64,000 nucleotides of DNA from Pandoraea sp. PE-S2T-3 (GTDB lineage Bacteria; Pseudomonadota; Gammaproteobacteria; Burkholderiales; Burkholderiaceae). Made by a program: the position numbers and the translations under genes. The stretch spans positions 248,001-312,000 of the forward strand of contig NZ_NGUQ01000007.1 of the NCBI RefSeq assembly GCF_002179965.1. The letters run 5' to 3'. Below, one piece after another: positions 18,648-29,674 of this stretch (the stretch's first letter is position 1; each line of letters starts with the position of its first letter). The notes beneath the pieces were generated by a model. The model ran no database searches and was not told the origin of the DNA. It saw only the letters and a program-made list of their open reading frames with translations.

Positions 18648-20120
18648 TCAGGCGCCCAGCTTCTTCTTGAGCAACTCGTTGACTTGCGCCGGGTTGGCCT
18701 TGCCCTTGGTGGCCTTCATCGCCTGACCGACCAGGGCGTTGAACGCCTTTTCCTTACCGGCCCGGAATTCCTCCACCGACTTGGCGTTGGCCGCCAGCAC
18801 TTCGTCGATGATCTTCTCGATCGCGCCGGTGTCGGTGATCTGCTTCAGGCCCTTCGCTTCGATGAGGCGATCGGCTGCACCGTCGTCGGTGGCGCGCTCT
18901 TCCCACATCAGTTGGAAGACTTCCTTGGCGATCTTGTTCGAGATCGTGTTGTCGGCGATACGTGCCAGCAAACCAGCCAACTGCGCGGCCGAGACCGGGC
19001 TGGCATCGATACCGATGTCTTCGCGGTTGAGCAGCGACGACAGCTCGCCCATGATCCAGTTCGCGGCCGGCTTGGCGCTGGCCGCACCGGCCTTGGCCAC
19101 CACGGCTTCGAAGTAACCCGCCTGCGCCTTCGATTGCGTAAGCACGGCGGCGTCGTAATCCGACAGGCCGTATTGCTCGACAAAGCGCACTTGCATGCCG
19201 GCCGGCAGTTCAGGCAGCCCGGCACGCACACGTTCGATCCATTCGGCATCGATCACGAGCGGCATCAGGTCCGGGTCCGGGAAGTAGCGATAGTCGTGCG
19301 CGTCTTCCTTGCTGCGCATCGAACGTGTTTCCTTCTTGTCCGGGTCATACAGACGCGTTTCCTGCACGACTTTGCCGCCGTCTTCAATCAGCTCGATCTG
19401 ACGGCGCACTTCGTACTGAATCGCCTCTTCGAGGAACCGGAACGAGTTCAGGTTCTTGATCTCGGCGCGCGTGCCGAATTCCTTCTGACCGACCGGGCGC
19501 ACCGATACGTTGGCGTCGCAGCGGAACGAGCCTTCCTGCATGTTGCCGTCGCAAATACCCAGCCACACCACCAGACCGTGCAGCGCCTTGGCATACGCCA
19601 CGGCTTCCGCCGCGCTGCGCATTTCCGGCTCGGTCACGATCTCCAGCAACGGCGTACCGGCGCGGTTCAGATCGATGCCCGTCATACCCGCAAAGTCTTC
19701 GTGCAGCGACTTGCCGGCGTCTTCCTCCAGGTGAGCACGCGTGAGCGTCACCACTTTCTCGTAGGCTTCACGCCCCGTGCGAGCGTCGGCTTCGACCTGA
19801 ATCTTCAGCGAGCCGCCCTGCACCACCGGAATCTCGTACTGGCTGATCTGGTAGCCCTTCGGCAGATCGGGGTAGAAGTAATTCTTGCGCGCGAAGATGC
19901 TGCGCGACGCGATGGTCGACCCGATGGCGAGACCGAACTCGATCGCACGCTCGACGGCGCCGCGATTGAGCACGGGCAGCACGCCCGGCAGCGCCAGGTC
20001 CACCGGACACGCCTGCGTGTTGGGGGCCGCGCCGAACTGCGTCGATGCGCCCGAGAAAATCTTGGAAGCGGTGGAGAGCTGTGCGTGCGTCTCCAGACCA
20101 ATAACGACTTCCCATTGCAT
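18648..20120 (-). CDS. gatB: Asp-tRNA(Asn)/Glu-tRNA(Gln) amidotransferase subunit B
   Basis: A 490-residue subunit of the GatCAB amidotransferase, which converts Asp-tRNA(Asn) and/or Glu-tRNA(Gln) to the amidated forms; GatB carries the kinase and tRNA-binding functions. It starts [20 protein letters not shown] and contains [18 protein letters not shown] and [16 protein letters not shown], hallmarks of the GatB cradle. The C-terminal tail ([20 protein letters not shown]) is the YqeY-like domain. I use the ATG at 20118-20120. It follows gatA and a small lipoprotein gene on the same strand. Confidence 0.96.
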   Translation of the reverse strand: MQWEVVIGLETHAQLSTASKIFSGASTQFGAAPNTQACPVDLALPGVLPVLNRGAVERAIEFGLAIGSTIASRSIFARKNYFYPDLPKGYQISQYEIPVVQGGSLKIQVEADARTGREAYEKVVTLTRAHLEEDAGKSLHEDFAGMTGIDLNRAGTPLLEIVTEPEMRSAAEAVAYAKALHGLVVWLGICDGNMQEGSFRCDANVSVRPVGQKEFGTRAEIKNLNSFRFLEEAIQYEVRRQIELIEDGGKVVQETRLYDPDKKETRSMRSKEDAHDYRYFPDPDLMPLVIDAEWIERVRAGLPELPAGMQVRFVEQYGLSDYDAAVLTQSKAQAGYFEAVVAKAGAASAKPAANWIMGELSSLLNREDIGIDASPVSAAQLAGLLARIADNTISNKIAKEVFQLMWEERATDDGAADRLIEAKGLKQITDTGAIEKIIDEVLAANAKSVEEFRAGKEKAFNALVGQAMKATKGKANPAQVNELLKKKLGA

Positions 20121-20237
20121 AAGGTTCACCCTGTCTCAACTTGTCGGCACGGCGCGCTCGCCCTGCCCTTGCTGCGGGTTCGTCACCGGTATCGCCCTGC
20201 GCGATGTCCCCGGGTAACGCCCCGCCTGTTCGTCAAA

Positions 20238-20738
20238 TTACCGACGCGTGTCCGCCGCGCAAACGCCCGAATGCGGATCGAAACTCACCGGCCACGCATT
20301 CTCGTAGACGCCCGCCGTGCAATACGCCTCGCAGTTCGCGTGGCCGATCGTCACGTTGCCCGGGTCTTGCCAGATCAGCAGCTTGCAACTGCCGCTGTTG
20401 GCGCGCAACTCGATACTCGGGCGCGACTGCGTCTGGTGGAAGTCCGCCAGATTGAAGTGGCAACTGCCGCGCTGGCCCACCCACAAGCGCCAGTCGAGGG
20501 CCTGCACTTGATTGGCCGACACCTTCAACGTCGCCTGCTCGCGAAAACCGTCTTCATCCGTCTGCGAGCAATAGCCCGACAGATTGATTTCGCGGTACGC
20601 AATTGGCGTAGGGCGGCTGAACGGCAGGCTGCACGACGCGAGCGTGAGCACGGTCGCGGCCAACCCGGCCAATGCCGCCCAACGGCGGGCCTGCGAAGTC
20701 ACGACGCTCACGACGCTCACAACGCGCTGGCGGGCCAT
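20238..20738 (-). CDS. Small putative lipoprotein encoded between gatA and gatB
   Basis: A 166-residue protein of unknown function. The N-terminus has a hydrophobic segment ending LTLASC, a good lipobox, so the mature protein would be a lipoprotein starting at a cysteine near residue 36. The rest contains six or more cysteines (for example GYCSQTDEDG, GSCHFNLADF, GSCKLLIWQD, ANCEAYCTAG), suggesting disulfides in the periplasm. The ATG lies 2 bases after the gatA stop, so the two are probably co-translated. I recognise no family. Confidence 0.75.
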   Translation of the reverse strand: MARQRVVSVVSVVTSQARRWAALAGLAATVLTLASCSLPFSRPTPIAYREINLSGYCSQTDEDGFREQATLKVSANQVQALDWRLWVGQRGSCHFNLADFHQTQSRPSIELRANSGSCKLLIWQDPGNVTIGHANCEAYCTAGVYENAWPVSFDPHSGVCAADTRR

Positions 20739-20740
20739 CG

Positions 20741-22231
20741 TTATACGCCTGCCGGCGCGCGCTTGTGCCAGTCGGTCGCGCGCTGGAACGCGTCGGCCAC
20801 TTGCAGCAGGCGGGCTTCGTCGAAGTAGTTGCCGATCATTTGCAGACCGACCGGACGCGATTCGCGGCCCTGTCCCACCGGCAGGCTCATGCCCGGCAGA
20901 CCGGCCAGACTCACCGACAGCGTGTAGATATCGGCCAGATACATCTGCACCGGGTCGGCGCTCTTCTCACCGAGGTTCCACGCGACCGACGGCGCCACCG
21001 GGCCCATGATCACGTCGCACTGGGCAAATGCGTTCTGGAAGTCCTGCGCGATCAGGCGGCGAATCTTCTGCGCTTGCAGGTAGTACGCGTCGTAGTAGCC
21101 ATGCGAGAGCACATACGCGCCCACCAGAATGCGGCGCTTCACTTCGGTGCCGAAGCCTTCGGCACGCGACTTCTTGTACATGTCGAGCAGATCGCCGTAC
21201 TCGGCCGCGCGATGGCCGAAACGCACGCCATCGAAGCGCGACAGGTTCGACGAGGCTTCCGCCGGGGCGAGTACGTAATAAACGGGAATCGACAGCTCGG
21301 TCTTCGGCAACGTCACCGGCACGCGCACGGCACCGAGCTTCTCGAATTCGACCAGCGCGTTGTCGATGGCTTCGCGCACGTCGGCGTCGAGCCCTTCACC
21401 GAAGTACTCAGCCGGCAGACCGATACGCAGACCGGCGAGCGGCTTGTCGGCGGTGGCGCCGTCGAGCGGCTTGCCCAGACCGCGGGCGAAGTCCTCGTCG
21501 GCGCGCTCCAGACTGGTGGAATCACGCGCGTCGAAACCGGCCATGCCGTTGAGCATCCACGCGCAGTCTGCGGCGCTATGGCCGAACGGGCCGCCCTGAT
21601 CGAGCGACGACGCGAAGGCGATCATGCCGTAACGCGACACGCGGCCATACGTCGGCTTGATGCCGGTCACACCGCAGAACGCGGCCGGCTGGCGAATCGA
21701 GCCGCCGGTGTCCGTGCCCGTGGCCACGGGCGCGAGGCGTGCCGCCACGGCGGCGGCCGAGCCACCCGACGAGCCACCGGGAACGGCGCGCTTGTCCCAC
21801 GGGTTTTTCACCGGGCCGAAGTACGAGTTTTCGTTCGACGAGCCCATCGCGAACTCGTCCATATTGGTCTTGCCGAGCGTGACCATGCCGGCATCGAGCA
21901 GACGCTCGACCACGGCAGCGTCATACGGGCTGACGTAGTTTTCGAGCATGCGCGAGCCGGCGGTGCTGCGCCAGCCGCGCGTGACGAACACGTCCTTGTG
22001 CGCCACGGGAATGCCCAGCAGCGGACGGTTGGCACCCTCGCCGGCGGCGATGCGCGCATCGGCGGCACGGGCCTGCGCGAGGCTGGCCTCGGCATCGACC
22101 TGCACGAAGGCATTGAGGTCGGCGGCGTCGGCGATGCGCGACAGATAGTGTTGCGTGAGCTCGACGCTCGACACGCGCTTGGCGTCGAGCGCAGCGCGCA
22201 GGTCCTGCAAATGAATCAGATCTTGTTCCAT
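20741..22231 (-). CDS. gatA: Asp-tRNA(Asn)/Glu-tRNA(Gln) amidotransferase subunit A
   Basis: A 496-residue amidase-signature subunit that releases ammonia from glutamine or asparagine for the amidation reaction. The Ser-cisSer-Lys triad is visible as K79 (IPVAHKDVF), S154 ([12 protein letters not shown]) and S178 ([13 protein letters not shown]). I start at [15 protein letters not shown] (22229-22231), which matches usual GatA N-termini, although the Shine-Dalgarno sequence is weak; in-frame starts at 22252 and 22270 are possible. gatC lies 117 bases upstream and a lipoprotein gene follows immediately. Confidence 0.95.
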   Translation of the reverse strand: MEQDLIHLQDLRAALDAKRVSSVELTQHYLSRIADAADLNAFVQVDAEASLAQARAADARIAAGEGANRPLLGIPVAHKDVFVTRGWRSTAGSRMLENYVSPYDAAVVERLLDAGMVTLGKTNMDEFAMGSSNENSYFGPVKNPWDKRAVPGGSSGGSAAAVAARLAPVATGTDTGGSIRQPAAFCGVTGIKPTYGRVSRYGMIAFASSLDQGGPFGHSAADCAWMLNGMAGFDARDSTSLERADEDFARGLGKPLDGATADKPLAGLRIGLPAEYFGEGLDADVREAIDNALVEFEKLGAVRVPVTLPKTELSIPVYYVLAPAEASSNLSRFDGVRFGHRAAEYGDLLDMYKKSRAEGFGTEVKRRILVGAYVLSHGYYDAYYLQAQKIRRLIAQDFQNAFAQCDVIMGPVAPSVAWNLGEKSADPVQMYLADIYTLSVSLAGLPGMSLPVGQGRESRPVGLQMIGNYFDEARLLQVADAFQRATDWHKRAPAGV

Positions 22232-22348
22232 GGTGGCGGCAATAGAGCACATGAGGGAGTGACGGAGCACGATGGGTGGGTAACACCCGCGCGCCGCAGC
22301 GTGTCGCGCGGTGACCGGACTACCCGGCGCACCGGCGCGCGGCGGTCG

Positions 22349-22648
22349 TCACTCGATGACCTTCGGCACCAGATAAAGGCCGTCCTGAACCGCAGGTGCC
22401 GGACGCTGATTCGCGTCGCGATCGACCACTTCGGTCACGGCATCGGTACGCAGTCGTTGGGCAACTGCTTGAATTTGCTCGATGGGATGCGCGAGGGGAG
22501 CGACGCCTGTCGTGTCGACCGACTGCATCTGCTCGACGAGCGCGAAGAAGCCGTTGAGCTCCTTTTCCATGTGAGCCGCCTCGTCATCCGCCAGCTCCAG
22601 ACGTGCGAGATGGGCGATGCGTTTGACGTCGGAGAGATTCAAAGCCAT
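22349..22648 (-). CDS. gatC: Asp-tRNA(Asn)/Glu-tRNA(Gln) amidotransferase subunit C
   Basis: A 99-residue subunit that wraps around GatA and stabilises the GatAB complex. The sequence [20 protein letters not shown], followed by [20 protein letters not shown] and PLAHP, and the C-terminal [12 protein letters not shown] are typical. It is the first gene of the gatC-gatA-lipoprotein-gatB operon and diverges from mreB. Confidence 0.95.
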   Translation of the reverse strand: MALNLSDVKRIAHLARLELADDEAAHMEKELNGFFALVEQMQSVDTTGVAPLAHPIEQIQAVAQRLRTDAVTEVVDRDANQRPAPAVQDGLYLVPKVIE

Positions 22649-24241
<1,593 letters not shown>

Positions 24242-24425
24242 GCCAACGTGCGTGGTCCGTCGTCCGGCGCGGTGGGGCAACACCATCCACACCCCGCCAG
24301 ACCGGACGGGCTACGCTGCACTCATACGCGCACGGGGGGCATTGCCATGCCGCCCGGTCGCGCCCGACTGACACCATTCGCGCACCGCAGCGCCTTGCTG
24401 CGCGTGCTCCCCTGAAGGGCCCACC

Positions 24426-25394
24426 ATGCAGTACAGTCCGCCGCCACTGTTCAAACAGGGTCCGTCGGCGTTGGCCCGGCTGATCTGTTTTGTCGCGCTC
24501 GCCATCGGCCTGCTCGTGGTCGACTCGCACTACAACACGCTTGAGCGAGTGCGCACTGTCGTCGGTACCGCCCTCTATCCCGTGCAGCGCATGATGCTGC
24601 TGCCGCGCGATGCCATCCTGAACGTCGCAGGCTTCTTCTCGACGGAAAACCAGCTCACGACCGAAAACGGCACACTGCGCGAGAAGAACCTCGAGCTCGC
24701 GGTACAAGCCCAGCGCAACAATCAGCTCGTGGCCGAGAACGAACATCTGCGCCAGTTGCTCACGCTGCGCGAGCGCCTGCCGGTGCCCAGCATTCCTGCC
24801 GAAATCGAATACGACACGCGTGACCCGTTCACGCAGCGCGTGGTCATCGATCGCGGCACGAAGCATGGCGTGAAGCTTGGCGCGCCGGTCGTCACCGAGC
24901 AGGGCCTGCTCGGTCAGGTCTCGCGGGTGTTCCTGCTGCAAAGCGAAGTGACGCTGCTGACCGACAAGGAACAGGCCGTGCCCGTGCAGGTCACCCGTAG
25001 CGGCGTGCACAGCGTGATTTACGGCGGCCTGCGCGGCGACGTGCTCGATCTGCGCTTCATCCCGCTGTCGGCCGACGTGAAGGTCGGCGACGAGATCGCC
25101 ACCAGCGGTCTGGACGGCATCTACCCGGCCGGTCTGCCCGTGGCCCGCATCACCAAGGTCGATCGCGTCTCGGACACCGCCTTCGCGCGCATCCTGTGCC
25201 AGCCGGTCGCCAACCTTCGCAGCCAGCGCCAGGTGCTGGTCCTGCAATACACCACGCCGCTCGCCCTGCATCCGGACGCCGCCGCCGATCTCGCGCGCGC
25301 CTCCGATCCGTCGGCCAGCGGTGAAAAGCCCGGCCAGAAGGGCGCCACGCGTGCGGATCCGAAGCGCGCGCCGGCCGTCAAGAAAGGCCATTAA
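24426..25394 (+). CDS. mreC: Rod shape-determining protein MreC
   Basis: A 322-residue bitopic membrane protein that links MreB to the periplasmic cell-wall machinery. One transmembrane helix (ICFVALAIGLLVVDSHY, about residues 20-36) is followed by a coiled coil (FFSTENQLTTENGTLREKNL onward) and the beta-rich MreC domain (RVVIDRGTKHGVKLGAPVV, GDEIATSGLDGIYPAGLPVA). The last 50 residues are a basic, alanine-rich tail. AAGGG precedes the ATG. The spacing of 184 bases from mreB could hold an internal promoter, but I cannot point to one. Confidence 0.95.
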   Translation: MQYSPPPLFKQGPSALARLICFVALAIGLLVVDSHYNTLERVRTVVGTALYPVQRMMLLPRDAILNVAGFFSTENQLTTENGTLREKNLELAVQAQRNNQLVAENEHLRQLLTLRERLPVPSIPAEIEYDTRDPFTQRVVIDRGTKHGVKLGAPVVTEQGLLGQVSRVFLLQSEVTLLTDKEQAVPVQVTRSGVHSVIYGGLRGDVLDLRFIPLSADVKVGDEIATSGLDGIYPAGLPVARITKVDRVSDTAFARILCQPVANLRSQRQVLVLQYTTPLALHPDAAADLARASDPSASGEKPGQKGATRADPKRAPAVKKGH

Positions 25395-25403
25395 GGAATC
25401 GAC

Positions 25404-25916
25404 ATGCCACGACCGCAATACATCCTGCTGCCGGTCAATCCGTACTTCATCGCGCTCAGTCTCGTGGTGGCGTTTCTGGTCAACCTGATGCCGTGGGGCC
25501 ACGCCCCTGCCATGCCCGACTTCGTCGCGCTGGTGCTGATGTTCTGGAACATCCACCAGCCGCGCAAAGTCGGTATGGGCGTCGCGTTCCTCGTCGGCCT
25601 GCTCATGGACGTGCACAACGCCGGCTTGCTGGGTGAGCATGCGCTCGCTTACACGCTGCTGTCGTACGGCGCTATCATGATCCACCGCCGGGTACTGTTT
25701 TTCACGCTGCTCGGCCAGGCGTTGACTGTCTTGCCGTTGCTGTTACTTGCCCACGTGGTGCCGTTCATCATCCGGCTCGCCACGGGTGCTGCGTTTCCGG
25801 GATGGTGGCCGCTGGCCGCCAGCTTCGTCGAAGCGCTGCTCTGGCCCGTGATCAGTATCCTGCTGCTGGCGCCTCAGAAGCGCGCCGTCGACCGCGACGA
25901 CACGCGTCCGATCTGA
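25404..25916 (+). CDS. mreD: Rod shape-determining protein MreD
   Basis: A 170-residue polytopic inner-membrane protein of the elongasome with about five hydrophobic segments. FLVGLLMDVHNAGLLGEHAL is the conserved MreD core, and FWNIHQPRKVGMG is typical of beta-proteobacterial forms. It begins nine bases after mreC with AAGGA before the ATG. Confidence 0.93.
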   Translation: MPRPQYILLPVNPYFIALSLVVAFLVNLMPWGHAPAMPDFVALVLMFWNIHQPRKVGMGVAFLVGLLMDVHNAGLLGEHALAYTLLSYGAIMIHRRVLFFTLLGQALTVLPLLLLAHVVPFIIRLATGAAFPGWWPLAASFVEALLWPVISILLLAPQKRAVDRDDTRPI

Positions 25917-25968
25917 TGGGCCAGCACCCGAACGATCGCACCACCATGGCCCGCCCGTACCCGCCAGC

Positions 25969-28251
25969 ATGACCGAGTTCAAGAATCCCCAGCAGCAACT
26001 ACAGACGTTTCACCTGCGGGTGACGGCGGCCGCGCTCTTCGTGCTGATCTGCTTCAGCCTGCTCGCGGTCCGCTTCGTCTATCTGCAAGTCTTCCGCCAC
26101 AATCAGTACGCCCTGCAAGCCGACGAAAACCGCGTCTCGCTCGCGCCGATCGTGCCCAACCGCGGCGTGATCATGGACCGCAACGGCGTGGTGCTCGCGC
26201 GCAACTACTCCGCCTATACGCTGGAAATCACGCCGTCGAAGATCGGCCGTCCGCTCGAAGATCTGATTACCGATCTGTCCGACGTGATCGACATCACGCC
26301 GCGCGACCGCGCCCGCTTCAAGAAGCTCATGGACGACAGCAAGAGCTTCGAGAGCCTGCCGATCCGCACGCGCCTGACCGACGACGAAGTCGCCCGCTTC
26401 ACCGCACAACGTTTCCGCTTCCCCGGGGTCGACGTGCATGCGCGTCTGTTCCGGCAATATCCGCTGGGCGAGACCGCCGCGCACGTGATCGGCTACATCG
26501 GCCGGATTTCGCTGCGCGATCGCCAGCGCATCGAGGCGATGAGCGACGAGAACGACAGCGACAGCGCGAAGTACGACATCCGCCGCGACGTGAACAACTA
26601 CAAGGGCACGGACTACGTCGGCAAAATCGGCGTGGAACAGAGCTACGAGACGCAGTTGCACGGCATCACCGGCTTCGAAGAAATTGAAGTGACCGCCGGC
26701 GGCCGGCCGGTGCGCACGATCTCGCGCACGCCTGCCACGCCCGGCGACAACCTGGTGCTGTCGATCGACATCAAGCTCCAGCAGGTCGCCGAGCAGGCGT
26801 TTGCCGGACGGCGCGGTGCTGTGGTCGCGATCGAGCCGAAGACCGGCGACGTGCTCGCCTTCGTCTCTGCGCCGAGCTTCGATCCGAACATGTTCGTCGA
26901 AGGCATCGACCAACAGAATTGGGACGCCCTGAACAACTCGGCCGACCGCCCGCTGCTCAACCGTCCGCTGCGCGGCACGTACCCGATCGGCTCCACCTAC
27001 AAGCCGTTCATGGCGCTCGCAGCGCTGACGCTGGGCAAGCGCACGACCAACTGGGGCTTTCAGGACACGGGTTCGTTCACGCTCGGCAACCACACGTTCC
27101 GCAACGACGTGCGCAACGGTCAGGGCTGGATCGACATGTACCGCTCGATCGTGGTGTCGAACGACACCTATTACTACATGCTCGCGCACGACCTCGGCGT
27201 GAACGCGATCCACGACTTCATGAAGCCGCTCGGCTTCGGCCAGCTGACCGGCATCGACATCGAAGGCGAAGCGCGCGGCATCCTGCCCTCGACCGAGTGG
27301 AAGCGCAAAGCCTACAAGACGGCTGCCCAGCAGAAATGGTACGACGGCGAGACGATCAGTCTGGGCATCGGTCAGGGCTACAACTCGTTCACGATTCTGC
27401 AACTCGCCCATGCCACCGCCACGCTGGCCAACGACGGCGTGGTGATGAAGCCTCACCTCGTGAAGGCGGTTGAAGACCCGGTGTCGCACTCGCGCCAACT
27501 CACCGTGCCGCACGAAAGCGCGCGTCTGCCGTACAAGCAGGCCGACATCGATTTCGTCAAACGCGCGATGGTCGGCGTGATCAAGGAAGGTACGGGCCGT
27601 CAGGCATTCGCTGGCGCGCCGTACGACGCCGGCGGCAAGACCGGTACGGCGCAGGTGTACTCGCTGGGCAAGAACGAGAAGTACAACCACAACGCGATTC
27701 CGGAGTTCAAACGCGACCACGCGTTGTTCATCGCTTTCGCACCGGCCGAAAATCCGAAGATCGCCATCGCGCTGATCGTGGAGAACGCCGGCTGGGGTGG
27801 CGCGCAGGCCGGTCCGGTGGCGCGCCGACTGCTCGACTACTACCTCGTGGACGAACCGAAGGAGCGCGCCGCCGAAGCGGCCGCGCTGCAAGCCGGGGCA
27901 TCGGTACCGGGCGCCGCGTCCGGCGTCGCGGGCGTGTCGGCTGCGCCGGATGCACCGCCCGCCAGCGCCGCCGAACTGGGGCTGCGTGCGGCGGCGGGCT
28001 ACGGCCCGGCCACCACGACAGTCCCGCGCGTTGCACCGGCTAATGCACCCGGTGTTGCCTCGGCAGCCGTCGCAGGCGCGGCACGCCCGGCGGATGGCAA
28101 AGCCTCAGCGCCGAGTGCCGCAAACCCGCTCAAAGCACCACCCGCACCGCCCGCGCCGCAGCGTCAGCCCGCCGTGAGCCCGACCGTCGCCGACGAGGCC
28201 CGCCATCGCGCAGCGATCCGTGCACAAAGCGCGCAAGGAGGAACGCCATGA
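25969..28251 (+). CDS. mrdA: Penicillin-binding protein 2 (elongasome transpeptidase)
   Basis: A 760-residue class B PBP that cross-links peptidoglycan during elongation. It has a short cytoplasmic tail, one transmembrane helix (residues about 20-40), the dimerisation domain and the transpeptidase domain with SxxK at S342-K345 (PIGSTYKPFM), the SxN motif near VVSNDTYYYM and KTGTA (AGGKTGTAQVYS). Unusual is a roughly 125-residue C-terminal tail rich in alanine and proline that makes it longer than the usual 630 or so residues. Its stop overlaps the rodA ATG (ATGA). Confidence 0.95.
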   Translation: MTEFKNPQQQLQTFHLRVTAAALFVLICFSLLAVRFVYLQVFRHNQYALQADENRVSLAPIVPNRGVIMDRNGVVLARNYSAYTLEITPSKIGRPLEDLITDLSDVIDITPRDRARFKKLMDDSKSFESLPIRTRLTDDEVARFTAQRFRFPGVDVHARLFRQYPLGETAAHVIGYIGRISLRDRQRIEAMSDENDSDSAKYDIRRDVNNYKGTDYVGKIGVEQSYETQLHGITGFEEIEVTAGGRPVRTISRTPATPGDNLVLSIDIKLQQVAEQAFAGRRGAVVAIEPKTGDVLAFVSAPSFDPNMFVEGIDQQNWDALNNSADRPLLNRPLRGTYPIGSTYKPFMALAALTLGKRTTNWGFQDTGSFTLGNHTFRNDVRNGQGWIDMYRSIVVSNDTYYYMLAHDLGVNAIHDFMKPLGFGQLTGIDIEGEARGILPSTEWKRKAYKTAAQQKWYDGETISLGIGQGYNSFTILQLAHATATLANDGVVMKPHLVKAVEDPVSHSRQLTVPHESARLPYKQADIDFVKRAMVGVIKEGTGRQAFAGAPYDAGGKTGTAQVYSLGKNEKYNHNAIPEFKRDHALFIAFAPAENPKIAIALIVENAGWGGAQAGPVARRLLDYYLVDEPKERAAEAAALQAGASVPGAASGVAGVSAAPDAPPASAAELGLRAAAGYGPATTTVPRVAPANAPGVASAAVAGAARPADGKASAPSAANPLKAPPAPPAPQRQPAVSPTVADEARHRAAIRAQSAQGGTP

Positions 28252-29399
28252 TGGCGCTCGACAAACATACGTGGAAAGAACAGGTCAAGCGCCTGTTCGT
28301 CGCCTTCGACAAGCCGCTCGCGCTGATCGTGTTCCTGTTGCTGTGCGTGGGGCTCGTCACGCTCTACAGCGCCAGCATCGACGTGCCCGGGCGCGTCGAA
28401 GACCAGATCCGCAACATCGTGCTGACCTTCATCCTGATGTGGGTGCTCGCGATGATGCCCACGCAGACACTGATGAAGTTTGCCGTGCCGCTCTACACGG
28501 CCGGGGTGGCGTTGCTCATTGCCGTCGCCATGTTCGGCCTGACGAAGAAAGGTGCGAAGCGCTGGCTGAACGTCGGCATGGTGATCCAGCCGTCCGAGAT
28601 CATGAAGATCGCCATGCCGCTGATGCTTGCGTGGTACTTCCAGAAGCGTGAAGGCAACATCCGCTGGTTCGATTACCTGGCCGCGCTCGCGCTGCTCGGC
28701 GTGCCGGTGGGCCTGATCGCCAAGCAGCCCGACCTGGGGACCGGCCTGCTCGTGGCCGCCGCCGGGCTGTACGTGATCTATCTGGCCGGGTTGTCGTGGA
28801 AACTGATTCTGCCGGTGCTCATCGCCGGCATCATCGGCATCGGCACGATCCTCGCGCTGGAAGACAAGATTTGTCAGCCCGACGTCGAGTGGCACATCCT
28901 GCACGACTACCAGAAGCACCGCGTGTGCACTCTGCTCGACCCGACGTCAGATCCGCTCGGCAAGGGCTTTCACACGATTCAGTCGGTGATCGCCATCGGC
29001 TCGGGCGGCACCATGGGCAAAGGCTGGCTCAAGGGCACGCAGGCTCATCTGGAATTCATTCCCGAGAAGCACACCGACTTCATCTTCGCCGTGTTCGCCG
29101 AGGAGTTCGGGTTGATCGGCGAAGGCGTGCTGATCCTGCTGTACCTGCTGCTGGTCGCGCGCGGGCTGATGATCGCCGCGTCGGGCGCCACGCTGTTTGG
29201 CCGCTTGCTCGCGGGATCGGTAACGATGATCTTCTTCACCTACGCCTTCGTGAACATGGGCATGGTGAGCGGCATTCTGCCCGTGGTGGGCGTGCCGCTG
29301 CCGTTCATGAGTTACGGCGGTACGGCGCTCGTGACCCTCGGTCTCGGCGTGGGCATTCTGATGAGTGTCGCGCGCGAGAAGCGATTGATGCAGAGCTGA
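28248..29399 (+). CDS. rodA: Rod shape-determining protein RodA (SEDS glycosyltransferase)
   Basis: A 383-residue polytopic SEDS-family peptidoglycan polymerase, the partner of PBP2. Around ten hydrophobic helices are visible. Family signatures include KQPDLGTGLLVAAAGLYVIY, IAIGSGGTMGKGWLKGTQ, FIPEKHTDFIFAVFAEEFG and GVPLPFMSYGGTAL. It overlaps mrdA by four bases, so the two are probably made in balance. A terminator follows, ending the mre operon and marking the edge of the T3SS island. Confidence 0.96.
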   Translation: MMALDKHTWKEQVKRLFVAFDKPLALIVFLLLCVGLVTLYSASIDVPGRVEDQIRNIVLTFILMWVLAMMPTQTLMKFAVPLYTAGVALLIAVAMFGLTKKGAKRWLNVGMVIQPSEIMKIAMPLMLAWYFQKREGNIRWFDYLAALALLGVPVGLIAKQPDLGTGLLVAAAGLYVIYLAGLSWKLILPVLIAGIIGIGTILALEDKICQPDVEWHILHDYQKHRVCTLLDPTSDPLGKGFHTIQSVIAIGSGGTMGKGWLKGTQAHLEFIPEKHTDFIFAVFAEEFGLIGEGVLILLYLLLVARGLMIAASGATLFGRLLAGSVTMIFFTYAFVNMGMVSGILPVVGVPLPFMSYGGTALVTLGLGVGILMSVAREKRLMQS

Positions 29400-29460
29400 C
29401 GGCGCTCGACTTCCCCTGCGCATCGACCCGGCGACACCCTCCTCGACGTGTCGCCACAAC

Positions 29461-29493
29461 AACGGCAGAGCCTTCGCTCTGCCGTTTGTTTTT
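29461..29493 (+). terminator. Rho-independent terminator of the mre operon
   Basis: Perfect 11-bp stem AACGGCAGAGC (29461-29471) and GCTCTGCCGTT (29476-29486) with a CTTC loop, followed by TGTTTTT. It closes the mreB-rodA operon. Confidence 0.9.
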
Positions 29494-29674
29494 CATCGTC
29501 CGCTCACCGCTCCGACGATGAGCGTTATCTGCGAGTCGCTGGTAGGCGCATCGCGTAAAACCAAATCTGATCCTGCACGGCCCGGCGCGAAACCTTTGCC
29601 AGCGGCTCCCGGAACACCGGTGCCTCTCGCGGGACAGCGTGCGCGTGCGTCCCATTGGAAGAGGAAATTACGTC

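Noticed and set aside
29400-29674. tRNA or integrase attachment site at the island edge
   Set aside because: No cloverleaf-like sequence or integrase gene is visible at either border.
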